Made by a program: the position numbers and the translations under genes. The notes under the pieces are model-generated. The model was not told the origin of the DNA, searched no databases, and saw only the letters and a program-made list of their open reading frames with translations. From Incurvaria masculella (Eukaryota > Arthropoda > Insecta > Lepidoptera > Incurvariidae), in assembly GCA_946894095.1 (NCBI GenBank), contig OX335641.1, positions 15,084,501 to 15,148,500 of the forward strand: a stretch of 64,000 nucleotides of DNA. Direction: 5' to 3'. The first letter of the stretch is position 1. The number at the start of each line of letters is the position of its first letter. This document shows, piece by piece, positions 54,901-64,000 of this stretch.

Positions 54901-55640
54901 AAAGGCGAAAGCTAGAAAACATTTAAGATTTAATACAAACCTCCATTCAGCAACGAAACAAGTGTTGAAAATGCCACAGGATAGAGTTTATGATATTTTA
55001 AAATATTTGTTTCATATCGAAATTTCAAGAAATAAAAGATATGTAATAGTAGGTCGATTATGCAAAGAAAAAAAATTGAATGGTAGATAGCTAACGATAA
55101 CTTGCTGAAAATTGCTATTTAAATATTACTTTAAGAATGCAAAAAGAGCTCCGCGTCCAAATATATAAGTCAATGTCCGCGCCATTGATTCTAATGAAAA
55201 AGTCAGCTTTAGAAAATACAGCATATTTTTTTCAAAGGAAAATCATTACTCTCATTTGATTGAAACATGCTTAAGATTTATTTTGCTCAACCTAGTCATC
55301 TTCCCGTCGTTTTTAATGTAGCACCTTTGTTCGGAATAGGCTCAATAAATATTATCATTGCTGATTCAATTTATCACTAGTAGTATCAACAAAATAGTCT
55401 GGTTAATAATAATCATATTCTCTTAATCAGATTATGTTGCAGCAAAAAGCCAACTGTTATTGCTTGTGCCAATGCACTCTAAGTGCATATCTTATCCAAT
55501 GTTGATATCATATCGCAATCGCAGGAGTCATAACAAGATGTTGTTTTTCAATCTTACATAGGATATATTCTTTGTTTATTACAGTCAGTAAATTAATACG
55601 TAGTAATTACCTTAATTGAATAGAAAGGAGATGTGCCACC
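51960..55640. other. Intergenic stretch downstream of gene 3
   Basis: Mostly AT-rich with no recognised gene. 53500-53880 and 53930-54120 are GC-rich; on the - strand the first reads EAEDREECFREWVATGGFYE and continues open briefly, likely a retroelement remnant I cannot place. 54400-54535 is a LINE 3' fragment matching 42055. A (TA)-rich tail follows 53370. Confidence 0.5.
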
Positions 55641-55946
55641 TAGCGTGCCTGGAATGAGACCCACTGTCGCCAATTTTATAACACACCAACCCAACTTTAA
55701 TGTAGTTGCCTTACGACAAGATAGTCGCAGATGTTTAGTTTAGCAGGATTTGTGTTAGTGAAAACTGAGGGGGCGAACGCATTTCGGGAATACATCCACG
55801 TGGCGGTGATGGTTATACTGTGCGGCACACGAAGCTCGGCCGCCTTTCTAGAAGATTATTTGGACAAGATATCCTTACGGCGGCGACTAGGACGACATGA
55901 CACTACTCCTAACCTTTCTCAACTGTTTTTTCATGTTAAGGGAGTG

Positions 55947-57839
55947 TTAGTACCCGATCACATTAAGTTCCATAAGTGTAGAATATTTGATTATTTTCAA
56001 AAATAACTGCAACTGTAAAAGCTGCCACCGATTTAGCCGATTAAGATTTATGTTTGAAAGATCTTCGTCGGGGACAGCGGTTAAAGGTTCCAATGTCAGG
56101 AAATGCCCTGGTGTCAGGACGGACAAATCGTTGGGATCTGAACTGATTGGGCACAGGGGTCTTGAATTCAAAACTGCTTCTACTTGGGTGAATATAGTTG
56201 TAAGTTCCTCAAAGGTAAGTACCTGTTCACCTACAGTACGTAGTAGGCACGATTTTGCGGCTCGAATTTGAATCTCCCACACTCCGCCGAAGTGGGGGGC
56301 CGATGGAGGATTGAACTTAAATTCAATTTTTTCCGCATTAGACGCCTGTTCCATGATAGATGATAGAATATTCCTACTACCAATGAAGTTGGTTCCGCAA
56401 TCTGAATGGATCGTGTTACATCGTCCGCGACGTGCTATGAAGCGCCGGAGCGCAGCAATAAATCCTTCGGCCGATAGAGTGGAAACTACCTCGAGGTGTA
56501 CAGCTTTAGTGGTAAGGCACACAAAAAGACATAAGTACGCTTTGTCGATCTTAGCACCTCGATGTGGTCCGAGTTTGATTCGGAACGGTCCGCCAAAATC
56601 AACGCCCACGACTGAAAAAGGTTTCACTTGGTTAACGCGATAAGCTGGGAGATCGCTCATAAACGGTTGCAACGGCTGAGGATTTGTTCGATAGCAGCGG
56701 ATGCATTTAGTGATACGACGACGAATTACGCGTTTAGCCGACACAATCCAAAACTGCTGCAACAGCAGAAAGTGGGTAGTGTTGATGCCCGTATGCAAGT
56801 AGTTACGATGGATGAAGTCGATGATAAGAGACGTGAGCGGGTGATCAGACGGCAGAAAAGCAGGATGCTTTTGTTCGTATTCTAGACCTGATCTCGAGAT
56901 TCTGCCGCCCACCCTGAGCACACCCGCACTGTCAAGGAACGGGTTAAGTTTACGAATTGGATTTGATAATGTCTTGTTTGATTTCAGGTTGATGATTTCG
57001 TCGGCGAAAGTAGTACTCTGCACGTGTTTTACAAGCTGCATCAAGGCGTTGTGGCGCTCGACATTGTTCAAAAACTTGTTTCGATTAGCTTGCCTGGGAT
57101 TCCGACTATTGCTGATGAAACGGTTTATGTAGGTCACCACGTTGACAAGTTTTTGAAGCGATGAGATACGATTTATTAAACTGTTCAGAATAGATGGTTC
57201 AATGTCTGCTGGTTTGGTGGACGTCAAAGCCATTGACTTGCGCACTTCAGCTTCTACGATAATTTCATTTTCTTGTGATATGCTATCTGCACCTAACGGC
57301 CACGATTCGATATTTTCCGCTAGCCAACTTGGCCCCGCCCACCAGAGCGCGTTGTGAAGAATTTCGCCAGGAAATTGACCACGGGAGCAGATGTCAGCAG
57401 GGTTCTGTTCCGATGGTACATGATGCCAGCATTCGGTAGGAGTAATGTCTTGAATATGACTGACACGATTGGCGACAAATGTGGCCCAACGGGATGAATG
57501 CGAGCGTAGCCACGCGAGAACGACAGTAGAGTCCGACCAGAGGTACACAGCCGTGATTTGAATCCGAGAGAGATAGGTATCTCGTACGAATTTATATTGA
57601 TCTGAAAGGAGAACCGCAGCGCAGAGTTCGAGTCGAGGCAGAGAGATGCGTTTCAGCGGAACCACTCGAGCTTTTGAGCAGACCAAGAATACTCGGATTT
57701 GACTCGTGGCATCAGTGACACGCAGGTAAATGATAGACCCGTATGCGATTTCTGAACTGTCACAGAATCCGATAAGCTCACACGATTGAACGTTTGCACA
57801 GGTAAGTTGACGAGGTATTCTTAGTTGTGTCAATAACGA
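55947..57839 (-). CDS. BEL/Pao RNase H-integrase part, same frame after the TGA
   Basis: Continues in the same frame directly after the TGA for about 630 codons. The start is RNase-H-like (GFCDSSEIAYGS; LPRLELCAA). Then an integrase zinc finger (HTGINTTHFL ... CIRC), the catalytic core with VDFGGPF, HSDCGTNFIG and APHFGGVWE (D, D and E), and the start of the C-terminal DUF5641-type domain (LTPGHFL). Homology stops near 56030, where foreign sequence supplies the last codons, so the C-terminus is truncated. Confidence 0.9.
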   Translation of the reverse strand, partial: SLLTQLRIPRQLTCANVQSCELIGFCDSSEIAYGSIIYLRVTDATSQIRVFLVCSKARVVPLKRISLPRLELCAAVLLSDQYKFVRDTYLSRIQITAVYLWSDSTVVLAWLRSHSSRWATFVANRVSHIQDITPTECWHHVPSEQNPADICSRGQFPGEILHNALWWAGPSWLAENIESWPLGADSISQENEIIVEAEVRKSMALTSTKPADIEPSILNSLINRISSLQKLVNVVTYINRFISNSRNPRQANRNKFLNNVERHNALMQLVKHVQSTTFADEIINLKSNKTLSNPIRKLNPFLDSAGVLRVGGRISRSGLEYEQKHPAFLPSDHPLTSLIIDFIHRNYLHTGINTTHFLLLQQFWIVSAKRVIRRRITKCIRCYRTNPQPLQPFMSDLPAYRVNQVKPFSVVGVDFGGPFRIKLGPHRGAKIDKAYLCLFVCLTTKAVHLEVVSTLSAEGFIAALRRFIARRGRCNTIHSDCGTNFIGSRNILSSIMEQASNAEKIEFKFNPPSAPHFGGVWEIQIRAAKSCLLRTVGEQVLTFEELTTIFTQVEAVLNSRPLCPISSDPNDLSVLTPGHFLTLEPLTAVPDEDLSNINLNRLNRWQLLQLQLFLKIIKYSTLMELNVIGY

Positions 57840-57842
57840 TCA
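57840..57842 (-). other. In-frame TGA between reverse transcriptase and RNase H
   Basis: Codons on both sides are in one frame (YREQ, stop, SLLTQLRIP). Either a point mutation in an otherwise well-kept frame or, less likely, a readthrough stop. Confidence 0.9.
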
Positions 57843-60725
57843 TTGTTCGCGATAGGTGTTCCATTTACGACTGACTTCGTCAGAAGGAGTCTCATCCCAG
57901 CCAACACCGATGATCCAAAGCTTTTGGATTAAGCATTTCGCTTGAATTGTGATGGGGGACAAGAACCCTAACGGGTCGAAGATCCTGGCAATCTCGCTCA
58001 AGATCGAACGTTTTGTGCATGGCCTGTCCGAAGGCTTGATTTCGAATAGAAACGCATCCGACTTAGGATCCCACTTGAGACCTAGTACCTTCAATGTTTG
58101 TGGTTCCGTGTTATCGAGCGATATAAAACCAGTCAGGCAATCCTCGCTAGGGAGATCCGATAAGAGCTGAGCATTATTACTTGCCCATGTTCTGAGTTGA
58201 AGGCACCCACGGCCGAACAAAGCGATAGTTTGCGTTTTGGCTTCTTGAGCAACTTCCAGGGTCGAAAATCCGGTGGTAACGTCATCAATGTAAACGTCTG
58301 ATAATATTATTTGCTTTGCGAGTGGATGGTCGTCTCCTTCATCTTCGGCAAGCTGGCGCATAGTACGGCAAGCGAGATAGGGAGACGAAGCCAATCCGTA
58401 GGTGACTGTGTTCAGGCGGTATTCTTTAAGAGGCTCGCTGGGCGATGACCTCCAAAAAATACGCTGATAGTCGCGATGCGCAGGCGAAATAAGAATTTGG
58501 CGGTACATCTGACGCGCGTCTGCCATAAATACAATGGTATGTTCCCTGAAACGCAATAGAATTTCCAAAATATTTGGTTGTAGTTTTGGACCGATAAGAA
58601 CTGTGTGATTTAAAGATTTCGATTGCAGATCTCGTGCGGAGCAATCGAAAACAACGCGACAACGAGTGGTGACCGCGTCGGGACGCAAGACACAATGATG
58701 CGGAATATAATATTTTCCCCTGCCCATCTCATTTACAGGAACTAGCGACATGTGACCACTTTCGACGTAATCCGCCATGAAATCCGAATATTGCGCACGT
58801 AAACTTGGGTCACTTGATAGACGTCGTTCCGTAGCGTGAAACCGTCGCAATGCAACGTCGCGAGAGCCTTTGAAGATGGGTTCTGAATCGTCTTTGAATG
58901 GTATGCGAACTACGTATCGACCTGAAGAATCTCGGGTGTATTCTTTAACGAATTTTTGTTCACAGAGTATTTCTTCTGGAGTCATCGCCGATGAATTTGG
59001 AAGAGAGTCCAGTTCCCAAAGACGCTGAACAAGCGAATTTAAGTCGCTTTCGGTATCAGGTAAAGTATGCAGAAGACTATGAGACGATAAACTCGTCTTA
59101 CCCAAGAGGAGCCAACCAAAAAGTGAGTTGAACGCGGTAGGTTGGTTGACACCTCCTTTTACATGTTCATTAAGTACAGAGTCGGCGAAGACATCTGCAG
59201 CAAAGAGAAGATCGATTGTTCCTGGCATGTCAAAACCAGGATCGGCTAGTAGCAACGAATTGATATGTGACCATCCCGATGTGTTGAGTTGTGCGATAGG
59301 TTGATCGCCACATATCTTAGAAAGGACGTGCATGTCTAGGTTGAACAACACACGACCTTTTGTACCGACGGAGCAAGTAACGTCACCTCTGATGGGCGTG
59401 ACACTTTCTCCCAGTCCACTAACGTTTGCGTTAGTCATAGCCAGTTTTAGGTTCAAACACTTTAGGGCGGATTCGGTTATAAAATTGCTCTGACTTCCGG
59501 TGTCGAATAAAGCACGGAATGATTGCATATTGCCTGAAGCATCCTTCACTTGCACGATTGCGGTTGCCAGCAACACTGTCAGGTTTGATTGTGACCTTGA
59601 CACCAACGACGATACGGTTTGATTAGATTCGATATTAGAGTTATCGCGATGGAGGAGGGTATGGTGTTTCCGCTTACAATGACGGCACGAAAAGACAGAT
59701 CGACAGTTTCTCAGTTGATGTGAAGGCTTCAGACAGTTAAAACACCAATTTTTCTCATTAGCAGTAGCCATACGTTCATCAAAAGATTTCTTAAGAAACT
59801 CTTGACACGATGAAATCGAGTGTTGTTCATTACAATATGAACATTTTCCCGAATACAAACTCGGTCTGTTGTCACACTCGGTTTTTTGTAAATCGGTTGC
59901 TGGAGTTGCCGCGACAAGTGTATGTGCTGAATGAGCACGCTGAAAGTACGATTGCGCAGGGGCGCCCTGAGCCGCCGGCTTCGATTTGGTAACTACTGGC
60001 GTTCCTTTAGTCGTCGGTTTCGTGTTTAGTTTTGTCGTGTCGGAAAAGTGAGTATCGCGCAACAACGCTTCGCATTTAGATCTGAGAAAACCTTTCAACT
60101 GTTCGTATGTTGGTAGTTCAACATCCGAGTGGGTTTCCTCGAAATGACACCTTAGGTCTTTGTCAAGTTTCGATAAGATATGATAAACTAGAACAAAGTC
60201 CCAATGCGCGATCGGTAATTTAAGAGTTTTTAAAATGCTCAAATTTTCTTCAAAAATGTCAAGTGACTTTTGGAACGCATGCGCATCATTGCACTGAAAT
60301 TCAATGTTCAGAATATCTTTCCAACACGTAAACGCTAATGTGCGCTTACTATTATAGCGCGCAATGAGCGCATCATATGCGTCGCGATAATGTTCATGAG
60401 TCATAGGAAACGCCTTAATCACCGTTAACGCTTCCCCGCTCAGAGAAGAAGTCAAATAGTGAAACTTCTCAGTGTCGGTGAGAGATGTACAATTGTGGAT
60501 CAACGCGTTGTAAATGTCCAAAAACTCCGGCCATTGTTTTATATTATTCGAGAATTTTGGCAGGAGTATTTTCGGCAACTTGATATTTGAACTCGAACCA
60601 CTGTGCGATTTATTCGATTCATTTTTCGTAAGCATACGATGAATTGATAAAACTTGATAGTACATTTCATCAAAACGTTCTTGGAAATTCGTATCCTCAT
60701 TATCCGGGTCGTTCATAAGCTCCAA
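57840..60725 (-). CDS. BEL/Pao gag-protease-reverse transcriptase part (961 codons)
   Basis: Open from ATG 60725 to TGA 57842-57840. About residues 40-190: gag-like domain (DUF1759 type). About 290-360: zinc-knuckle cysteine/histidine clusters (CSYCNEQHSISSC; CFNCLKPSHQLRNC; CRHCKRKHH). About 406: retropepsin active site, FDTGSQSNF. About 640-860: reverse transcriptase, with the catalytic YIDD at about 812. C-terminal: the Pao-type linker (peptidase A17 family annotation). No other stop interrupts it, so it is well preserved. Confidence 0.93.
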   Translation of the reverse strand: MELMNDPDNEDTNFQERFDEMYYQVLSIHRMLTKNESNKSHSGSSSNIKLPKILLPKFSNNIKQWPEFLDIYNALIHNCTSLTDTEKFHYLTSSLSGEALTVIKAFPMTHEHYRDAYDALIARYNSKRTLAFTCWKDILNIEFQCNDAHAFQKSLDIFEENLSILKTLKLPIAHWDFVLVYHILSKLDKDLRCHFEETHSDVELPTYEQLKGFLRSKCEALLRDTHFSDTTKLNTKPTTKGTPVVTKSKPAAQGAPAQSYFQRAHSAHTLVAATPATDLQKTECDNRPSLYSGKCSYCNEQHSISSCQEFLKKSFDERMATANEKNWCFNCLKPSHQLRNCRSVFSCRHCKRKHHTLLHRDNSNIESNQTVSSLVSRSQSNLTVLLATAIVQVKDASGNMQSFRALFDTGSQSNFITESALKCLNLKLAMTNANVSGLGESVTPIRGDVTCSVGTKGRVLFNLDMHVLSKICGDQPIAQLNTSGWSHINSLLLADPGFDMPGTIDLLFAADVFADSVLNEHVKGGVNQPTAFNSLFGWLLLGKTSLSSHSLLHTLPDTESDLNSLVQRLWELDSLPNSSAMTPEEILCEQKFVKEYTRDSSGRYVVRIPFKDDSEPIFKGSRDVALRRFHATERRLSSDPSLRAQYSDFMADYVESGHMSLVPVNEMGRGKYYIPHHCVLRPDAVTTRCRVVFDCSARDLQSKSLNHTVLIGPKLQPNILEILLRFREHTIVFMADARQMYRQILISPAHRDYQRIFWRSSPSEPLKEYRLNTVTYGLASSPYLACRTMRQLAEDEGDDHPLAKQIILSDVYIDDVTTGFSTLEVAQEAKTQTIALFGRGCLQLRTWASNNAQLLSDLPSEDCLTGFISLDNTEPQTLKVLGLKWDPKSDAFLFEIKPSDRPCTKRSILSEIARIFDPLGFLSPITIQAKCLIQKLWIIGVGWDETPSDEVSRKWNTYREQ

Positions 60726-61459
60726 AATCGCTAAATGCGCGGTCTCGAAGTCATCCGCTATTTGCCCAACGGTATCGTGATAGGATAAGAACGCTAAAAT
60801 GTAAAGATATTGGAACGATACTATATCTTTCCTTAATCCAAAGAAATGTTACTATCGATTGCTACAAAATGCGTCCGCGAAAGCGAATTTAAAGTAAAAA
60901 TAATATTTTATAATGAAATAATAAGTAATATTGTTGTAGGGGATTCGTTTGACCAAGGGATTTGTTGCTCCTGCACACCGGCTCGCCCGAGCCAACCCGA
61001 GTGATCAATCGACGGACGTAAATTTTCACCTTCTACCCGCAAATGGAAATGAATTGACAAAATGGTAACTTGTCAATTCGAAGATTACTTTATGTTCAGT
61101 ATATGTTTACGAATATGATGTACGATTTGGATTGTGGAGTTATTGTACGCCGATGAAATTAGGCACCGATAATAATAGTGATTGTCTAATTAGATCGTAC
61201 AATAATTCCCGATTGGTTTGCATGAAGTACCTACTCAATAAGTGAAAAGAATCCAGCTCAATCAAAATGAGCTCAATGGTGATAACTTTTGAACGATTTA
61301 CGGCGATTTACGTAGGTATTAACGGTCCGATAGAATGTTGATGTAATAACTTAGAATGCAGTAGATATGATTTGATCGATGAAATTACGTTCGTAAGCTA
61401 ATTACACTATGCTTTTGACCAGAAATACCAAACGCACGATGGTGAGTTTAGGTGAAAGG

Positions 61460-61479
61460 TTCCCGGGTTTCGGCACCAT
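61460..61479 (-). other. Probable primer-binding site of the BEL/Pao element
   Basis: On the - strand, TGGTGCCGAAACCCGGG lies just after a likely LTR end and about 735 bp upstream of the gag ATG. The TGG start and GC-rich text fit a tRNA-primed minus-strand start and resemble leaders of BEL-type elements as I remember them. The LTR start near 61890 is a guess. Confidence 0.6.
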
Positions 61480-62324
61480 AACATGTAGCAACTGCACCCT
61501 AATCGAAATAGGGGTGGCTTGGATTACTACGGGGACACATACGATTCCGTTTTATAGCGATGTTCAATAACTCGACTGTACCGAAGCAAATACAATGCAC
61601 CACGTACCTGGGTCTGCTTCAGCACTCGCCTGCTTCCACCCACGATCACTGGCCAGGATTCTTACGAGTCACACGCGACAACGCATTCGATTTTGGTTTT
61701 ATTTGGATTTTTGTTAGTGAGACGCATGTGCGCTCAGCAGGTATTCGATGTTGACACTTTTGCTTTCGCTCCGACCCGATGACCGGTGCGCGGCACACGA
61801 CAGCTGTCAACCAACTGTCATTTTGCTTCGGCTTGCATGAGATTTGAACATCGATCGCGCGGAGAAAAGTTGTAGTAATGAAACAGCAACTAATTTTGAC
61901 TTTTAAAAAGGATGAAAGACTGGTCAACAAAAAAAAAAAATATTTTTGGTGCCAAGAATACGTTAGTGGTTTTGTGTTAGGTATGAATTGGCAACAGTAA
62001 AAATATTTTTAACTTTTTTTCCTACGTGTGGATTTCCAACTACCCTCAGTTTTCAATATTGGCTGTAATTAGTACTTTCATGTGCTTGGTTTGCTATCTT
62101 ATCCGTACATTTCTACAAATAAATTCATTTTAATTTAATGTCTTCCTCGCGAAGAAGTTGTGGTGTTTTGTTATATTTGTGATGAATACACAGTTAAAAA
62201 TGATGCTTATATTTGTGACTTTAAGTTGAAAATTGTGGATGAATACAAGACGTGGATAACCCAAATTGTTTGTTAAATGTGCTGTTAACACTTGAGACAG
62301 TGGGTCAGTTGACAAATAAACCGT

Positions 62325-63322
62325 ATGAGGTTCTTAGTGCCTAATGCAATGGAACGAAAAAAAAACATATCAACGACTGTAACTTCTGCTTTTGTCATGT
62401 GCGTGGCGTCAACTTTAAAAAATATTCAACCAGACTTAGAATCAGCTAGAAGACCTTTACCATATTTAGAGAAAGAATCTGTTACAACATTGTGTACTTC
62501 CCACGGAATATCATTCGAAGAAATTGTTAAAAAAGTGAGTAGCGACTGTGATTTCAAAGGAATAGCGTCTTCAGAGCGAAAACATTTTACCCAAGATCAC
62601 TTAAATGATTTGATGAGAGATCTTGACTCATACAAGAGAGCAAGACTTGTTACCATTTTATTTGTTCGGAAAATTTTGCAAGGCTTATTCTCGAAATGGG
62701 TCTTTCAAAATATCAGCCAAATTGATATCCACTCTTTATAAACTCGAAACATAAGCTCGAAACAAAGTGTGTCCTTTTACAAAATGGTTACATATATGGT
62801 TCATCTCCCATTGCTCGTATATACAACAAAATGTAAGGCAGCACAAGAAAATAATTCACTTTTGCTAGACAAAATCAAATCACAATCAACAAAATAAAAA
62901 ACGAACACCAATGGAGAATCTGTGTTGATCTCAAAATGGTTAACATCTTGTTCGGACACCAAATACCCGTGTTTTTATTGTCTGTGGGACAGTCAAGCAA
63001 AGAATCAACATTAGGAAAAAGGAGACTGGCTCGTCTAGGAAATCAAAGGTCAAGTAAGTACTATGAAATTAAAAACGACATGCTAGAGAACTACATATAT
63101 AAACTTAGATTTCATATGTCCACCAATGTGCACTACCTCCTCAGACATCTTGACCAATTCCTAGAGGATCTTGGATTATATGACAAAAAACAAAGCGAGC
63201 GGTTTCACCAGGACCTAACACCTATGGAAGCGAGGTACCAGGGCCGATCGGATCGGCACATGATGATTGACTACTGCTGCGGGATGCAACGAGATTGTCC
63301 TACTAAATATCATTCACGATAG
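62325..63322 (+). pseudogene. Decayed arthropod repeat-family gene (RFHQD...ME.RYQGR...DYC)
   Basis: Two + strand open parts. 62325-62741 contains SSERKHFTQDHLNDLMRDLD, and 62936-63322 contains ERFHQDLTPMEARYQGRSD then MMIDYC. I recognise these blocks (HF...LNDL.RDL, and RFHQD...MEERYQGRWD....DYCW) from a very widespread family of uncharacterised arthropod proteins that occur in many copies, probably carried by transposons. The middle part is missing and stops separate the pieces. Function unknown. Confidence 0.65.
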
Positions 63323-63329
63323 TCTAGCA

Positions 63330-63814
63330 AAAGAAAGTTTGTTTGGACACAATAATTTAATAAATGCTGTTTTTCATGTAAATTTGTTTTTTTCTGTAAA
63401 AATCAAAATCTCGAAAACTACACGTAGGAAATCAAAATGTTTGCTCTTTATGTAAAAACAAAATTCAGCTTCTCGGCACCAAAACCAGTGTTGACCTGTG
63501 AATTGAATATTTAGTTGTATTTTAATCATATTATTATAAATGTCTGAGGCTTCCCTTATTTGTTCATGCTTATTTTCTGCATTCTTACACATATTGCAAA
63601 TGGAGCTTAAAGGGGCTTCCAGATAAGCTACAAACGGACGCCGACGATGGAACAATTGCACAAAATGAGTCCAGCGTATTTCTGATGTAGTGTAACGATT
63701 ATGTGGTATAACTAGTAAATAACTCATTACAAATAACCCGCCCTTTTAGAATAAAATTGCATTAGGTCTGAGTTGTATGGTTTCTTTCATCATCGCTTGG
63801 ATTCTTCGTTTTGA
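63330..63814. other. AT-rich stretch after the repeat-family relic
   Basis: An open - strand frame (63727-63374) contains HFVQLFHRRRPFVAYLEAPL and SICNMCKNAE, which may belong to the same decayed element, but I do not recognise a family. Confidence 0.3.
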
Positions 63815-64000
63815 TAAAAACCGCCCAAGTGCGAGTCGGACTCGCACTCGAAGGGTTCCGGACCATCATACAAGATTTACGACAAAAAAAATACGGTTTT
63901 TGTATCCCCCTTTATTTTTTATTATTATTTAATGTTACCTATTTGTTGTTATAGCGGCAAAATAAATACACACTGTGTGAAAATTTCAGCTGCCTACCTA
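63815..64000 (-). repeat. (CCGT)-family dispersed repeat cut by the window end
   Basis: CCCAAGTGCGAGTCGGACTC, GAAGGGTTCCGGACCATC, TTGTTATAGCGGCAAAATAA and AATTTCAGCTGCC follow in reverse family order. The 5' end lies beyond the window. Confidence 0.85.

Larger units (their letters stand above)
55947..61890 (-). mobile_element. BEL/Pao LTR retrotransposon, 3' end lost
   Basis: Reading on the - strand: probable 5' LTR (61480-about 61890), a primer-binding-site-like sequence (61460-61479, beginning TGGTGCCGAAACCC), leader, then one long gag-pol frame from 60725 to 55947 with a single in-frame TGA. Domain order gag, protease, reverse transcriptase, RNase H, integrase is that of BEL/Pao. The C-terminal domain ends abruptly near 56030 and no matching 3' LTR was found, so the copy is truncated. 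Confidence 0.9.

Noticed and set aside
55731..56885. + strand open frames over the retrotransposon
   Set aside because: Those from about 56030 onward are antisense to the integrase coding region, and the first (55731-56006) has no recognisable family.
1..64000. CRISPR arrays, bacterial operons or phage genes
   Set aside because: None present; the tandem repeats found are mini- and microsatellites and the genes are intron-split.

Overview
The window is animal nuclear DNA, almost certainly from a moth or butterfly. It is AT-rich, its genes are split by GT-AG introns, and it is packed with repeat families of lepidopteran type: a dispersed repeat carrying (CCGT)n, tRNA-derived SINEs, many TTAA-flanked MITEs, jockey/RTE-like LINE ends, mariner and BEL/Pao elements. 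No species can be named from the sequence alone. There is no bacterial-style gene content.

The host genes are a head-to-tail array of membrane acyl-CoA (stearoyl-CoA type, Delta9-like) fatty-acid desaturases, all on the + strand. Gene 1 (49-9129) has six exons, and with one choice of splice site at exon 2 they join into an uninterrupted 372-residue frame carrying all nine iron-binding histidines. Gene 2 (14209-29453) has only exons 3-6. Its exon 3 lacks one base and its intron 4 is 13 kb, so it is probably a pseudogene. Gene 3 (37888-50688) has exons 2-6 intact with all nine histidines; no exon 1 was found. Homologous exons in the three copies have identical boundaries and phases (lengths 131, 206, 186 and 280 nt; 130 in the damaged exon). 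The four-residue signature after the exon 5/6 junction differs: NPAQ, GPPD and SPTQ. Exons 4-6 are very GC-rich and nearly identical between copies, while introns are unrelated, which suggests gene conversion.

Almost everything else is transposon debris. 0-9 kb: gene 1 with a tandem 107-bp MITE, a 552-bp TTAA MITE, a foldback element, SINE pieces and a broken LINE in its introns. 9-14 kb: SINE pieces, a reverse-transcriptase fragment and a GC-rich block. 15.5-28.6 kb (intron 4 of gene 2): a P-element-like transposon with a THAP-type exon and 8-bp target duplication, a 550-bp TTAA MITE, a Tc1/mariner relic, a (CCGT) repeat split by an insertion with a 74-bp minisatellite, and a 480-bp TTAA MITE. 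29.5-37.9 kb: MITEs, a decayed mariner, a second mariner with perfect inverted repeats but an internal deletion, and LINE ends. 38-45.7 kb (intron 2 of gene 3): an inverted pair of Helentron-like elements with a 105-bp minisatellite, a Helitron-like element, a LINE relic and a foldback TTAA MITE. 50.7-51.1 kb: a third Helentron-like element just after the stop codon of gene 3.

From 55.9 to about 61.9 kb lies a BEL/Pao retrotransposon on the - strand, with gag, protease, reverse transcriptase, RNase H and integrase in one frame broken by a single TGA. It keeps a primer-binding site and probable 5' LTR but has lost its 3' end. The window closes with a decayed arthropod repeat-family gene (62.3-63.3 kb) and a (CCGT)-family repeat cut by the window edge.

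The expressed function of the locus is fatty-acyl-CoA desaturation in the endoplasmic reticulum. Substrate and double-bond position cannot be read from the sequence.
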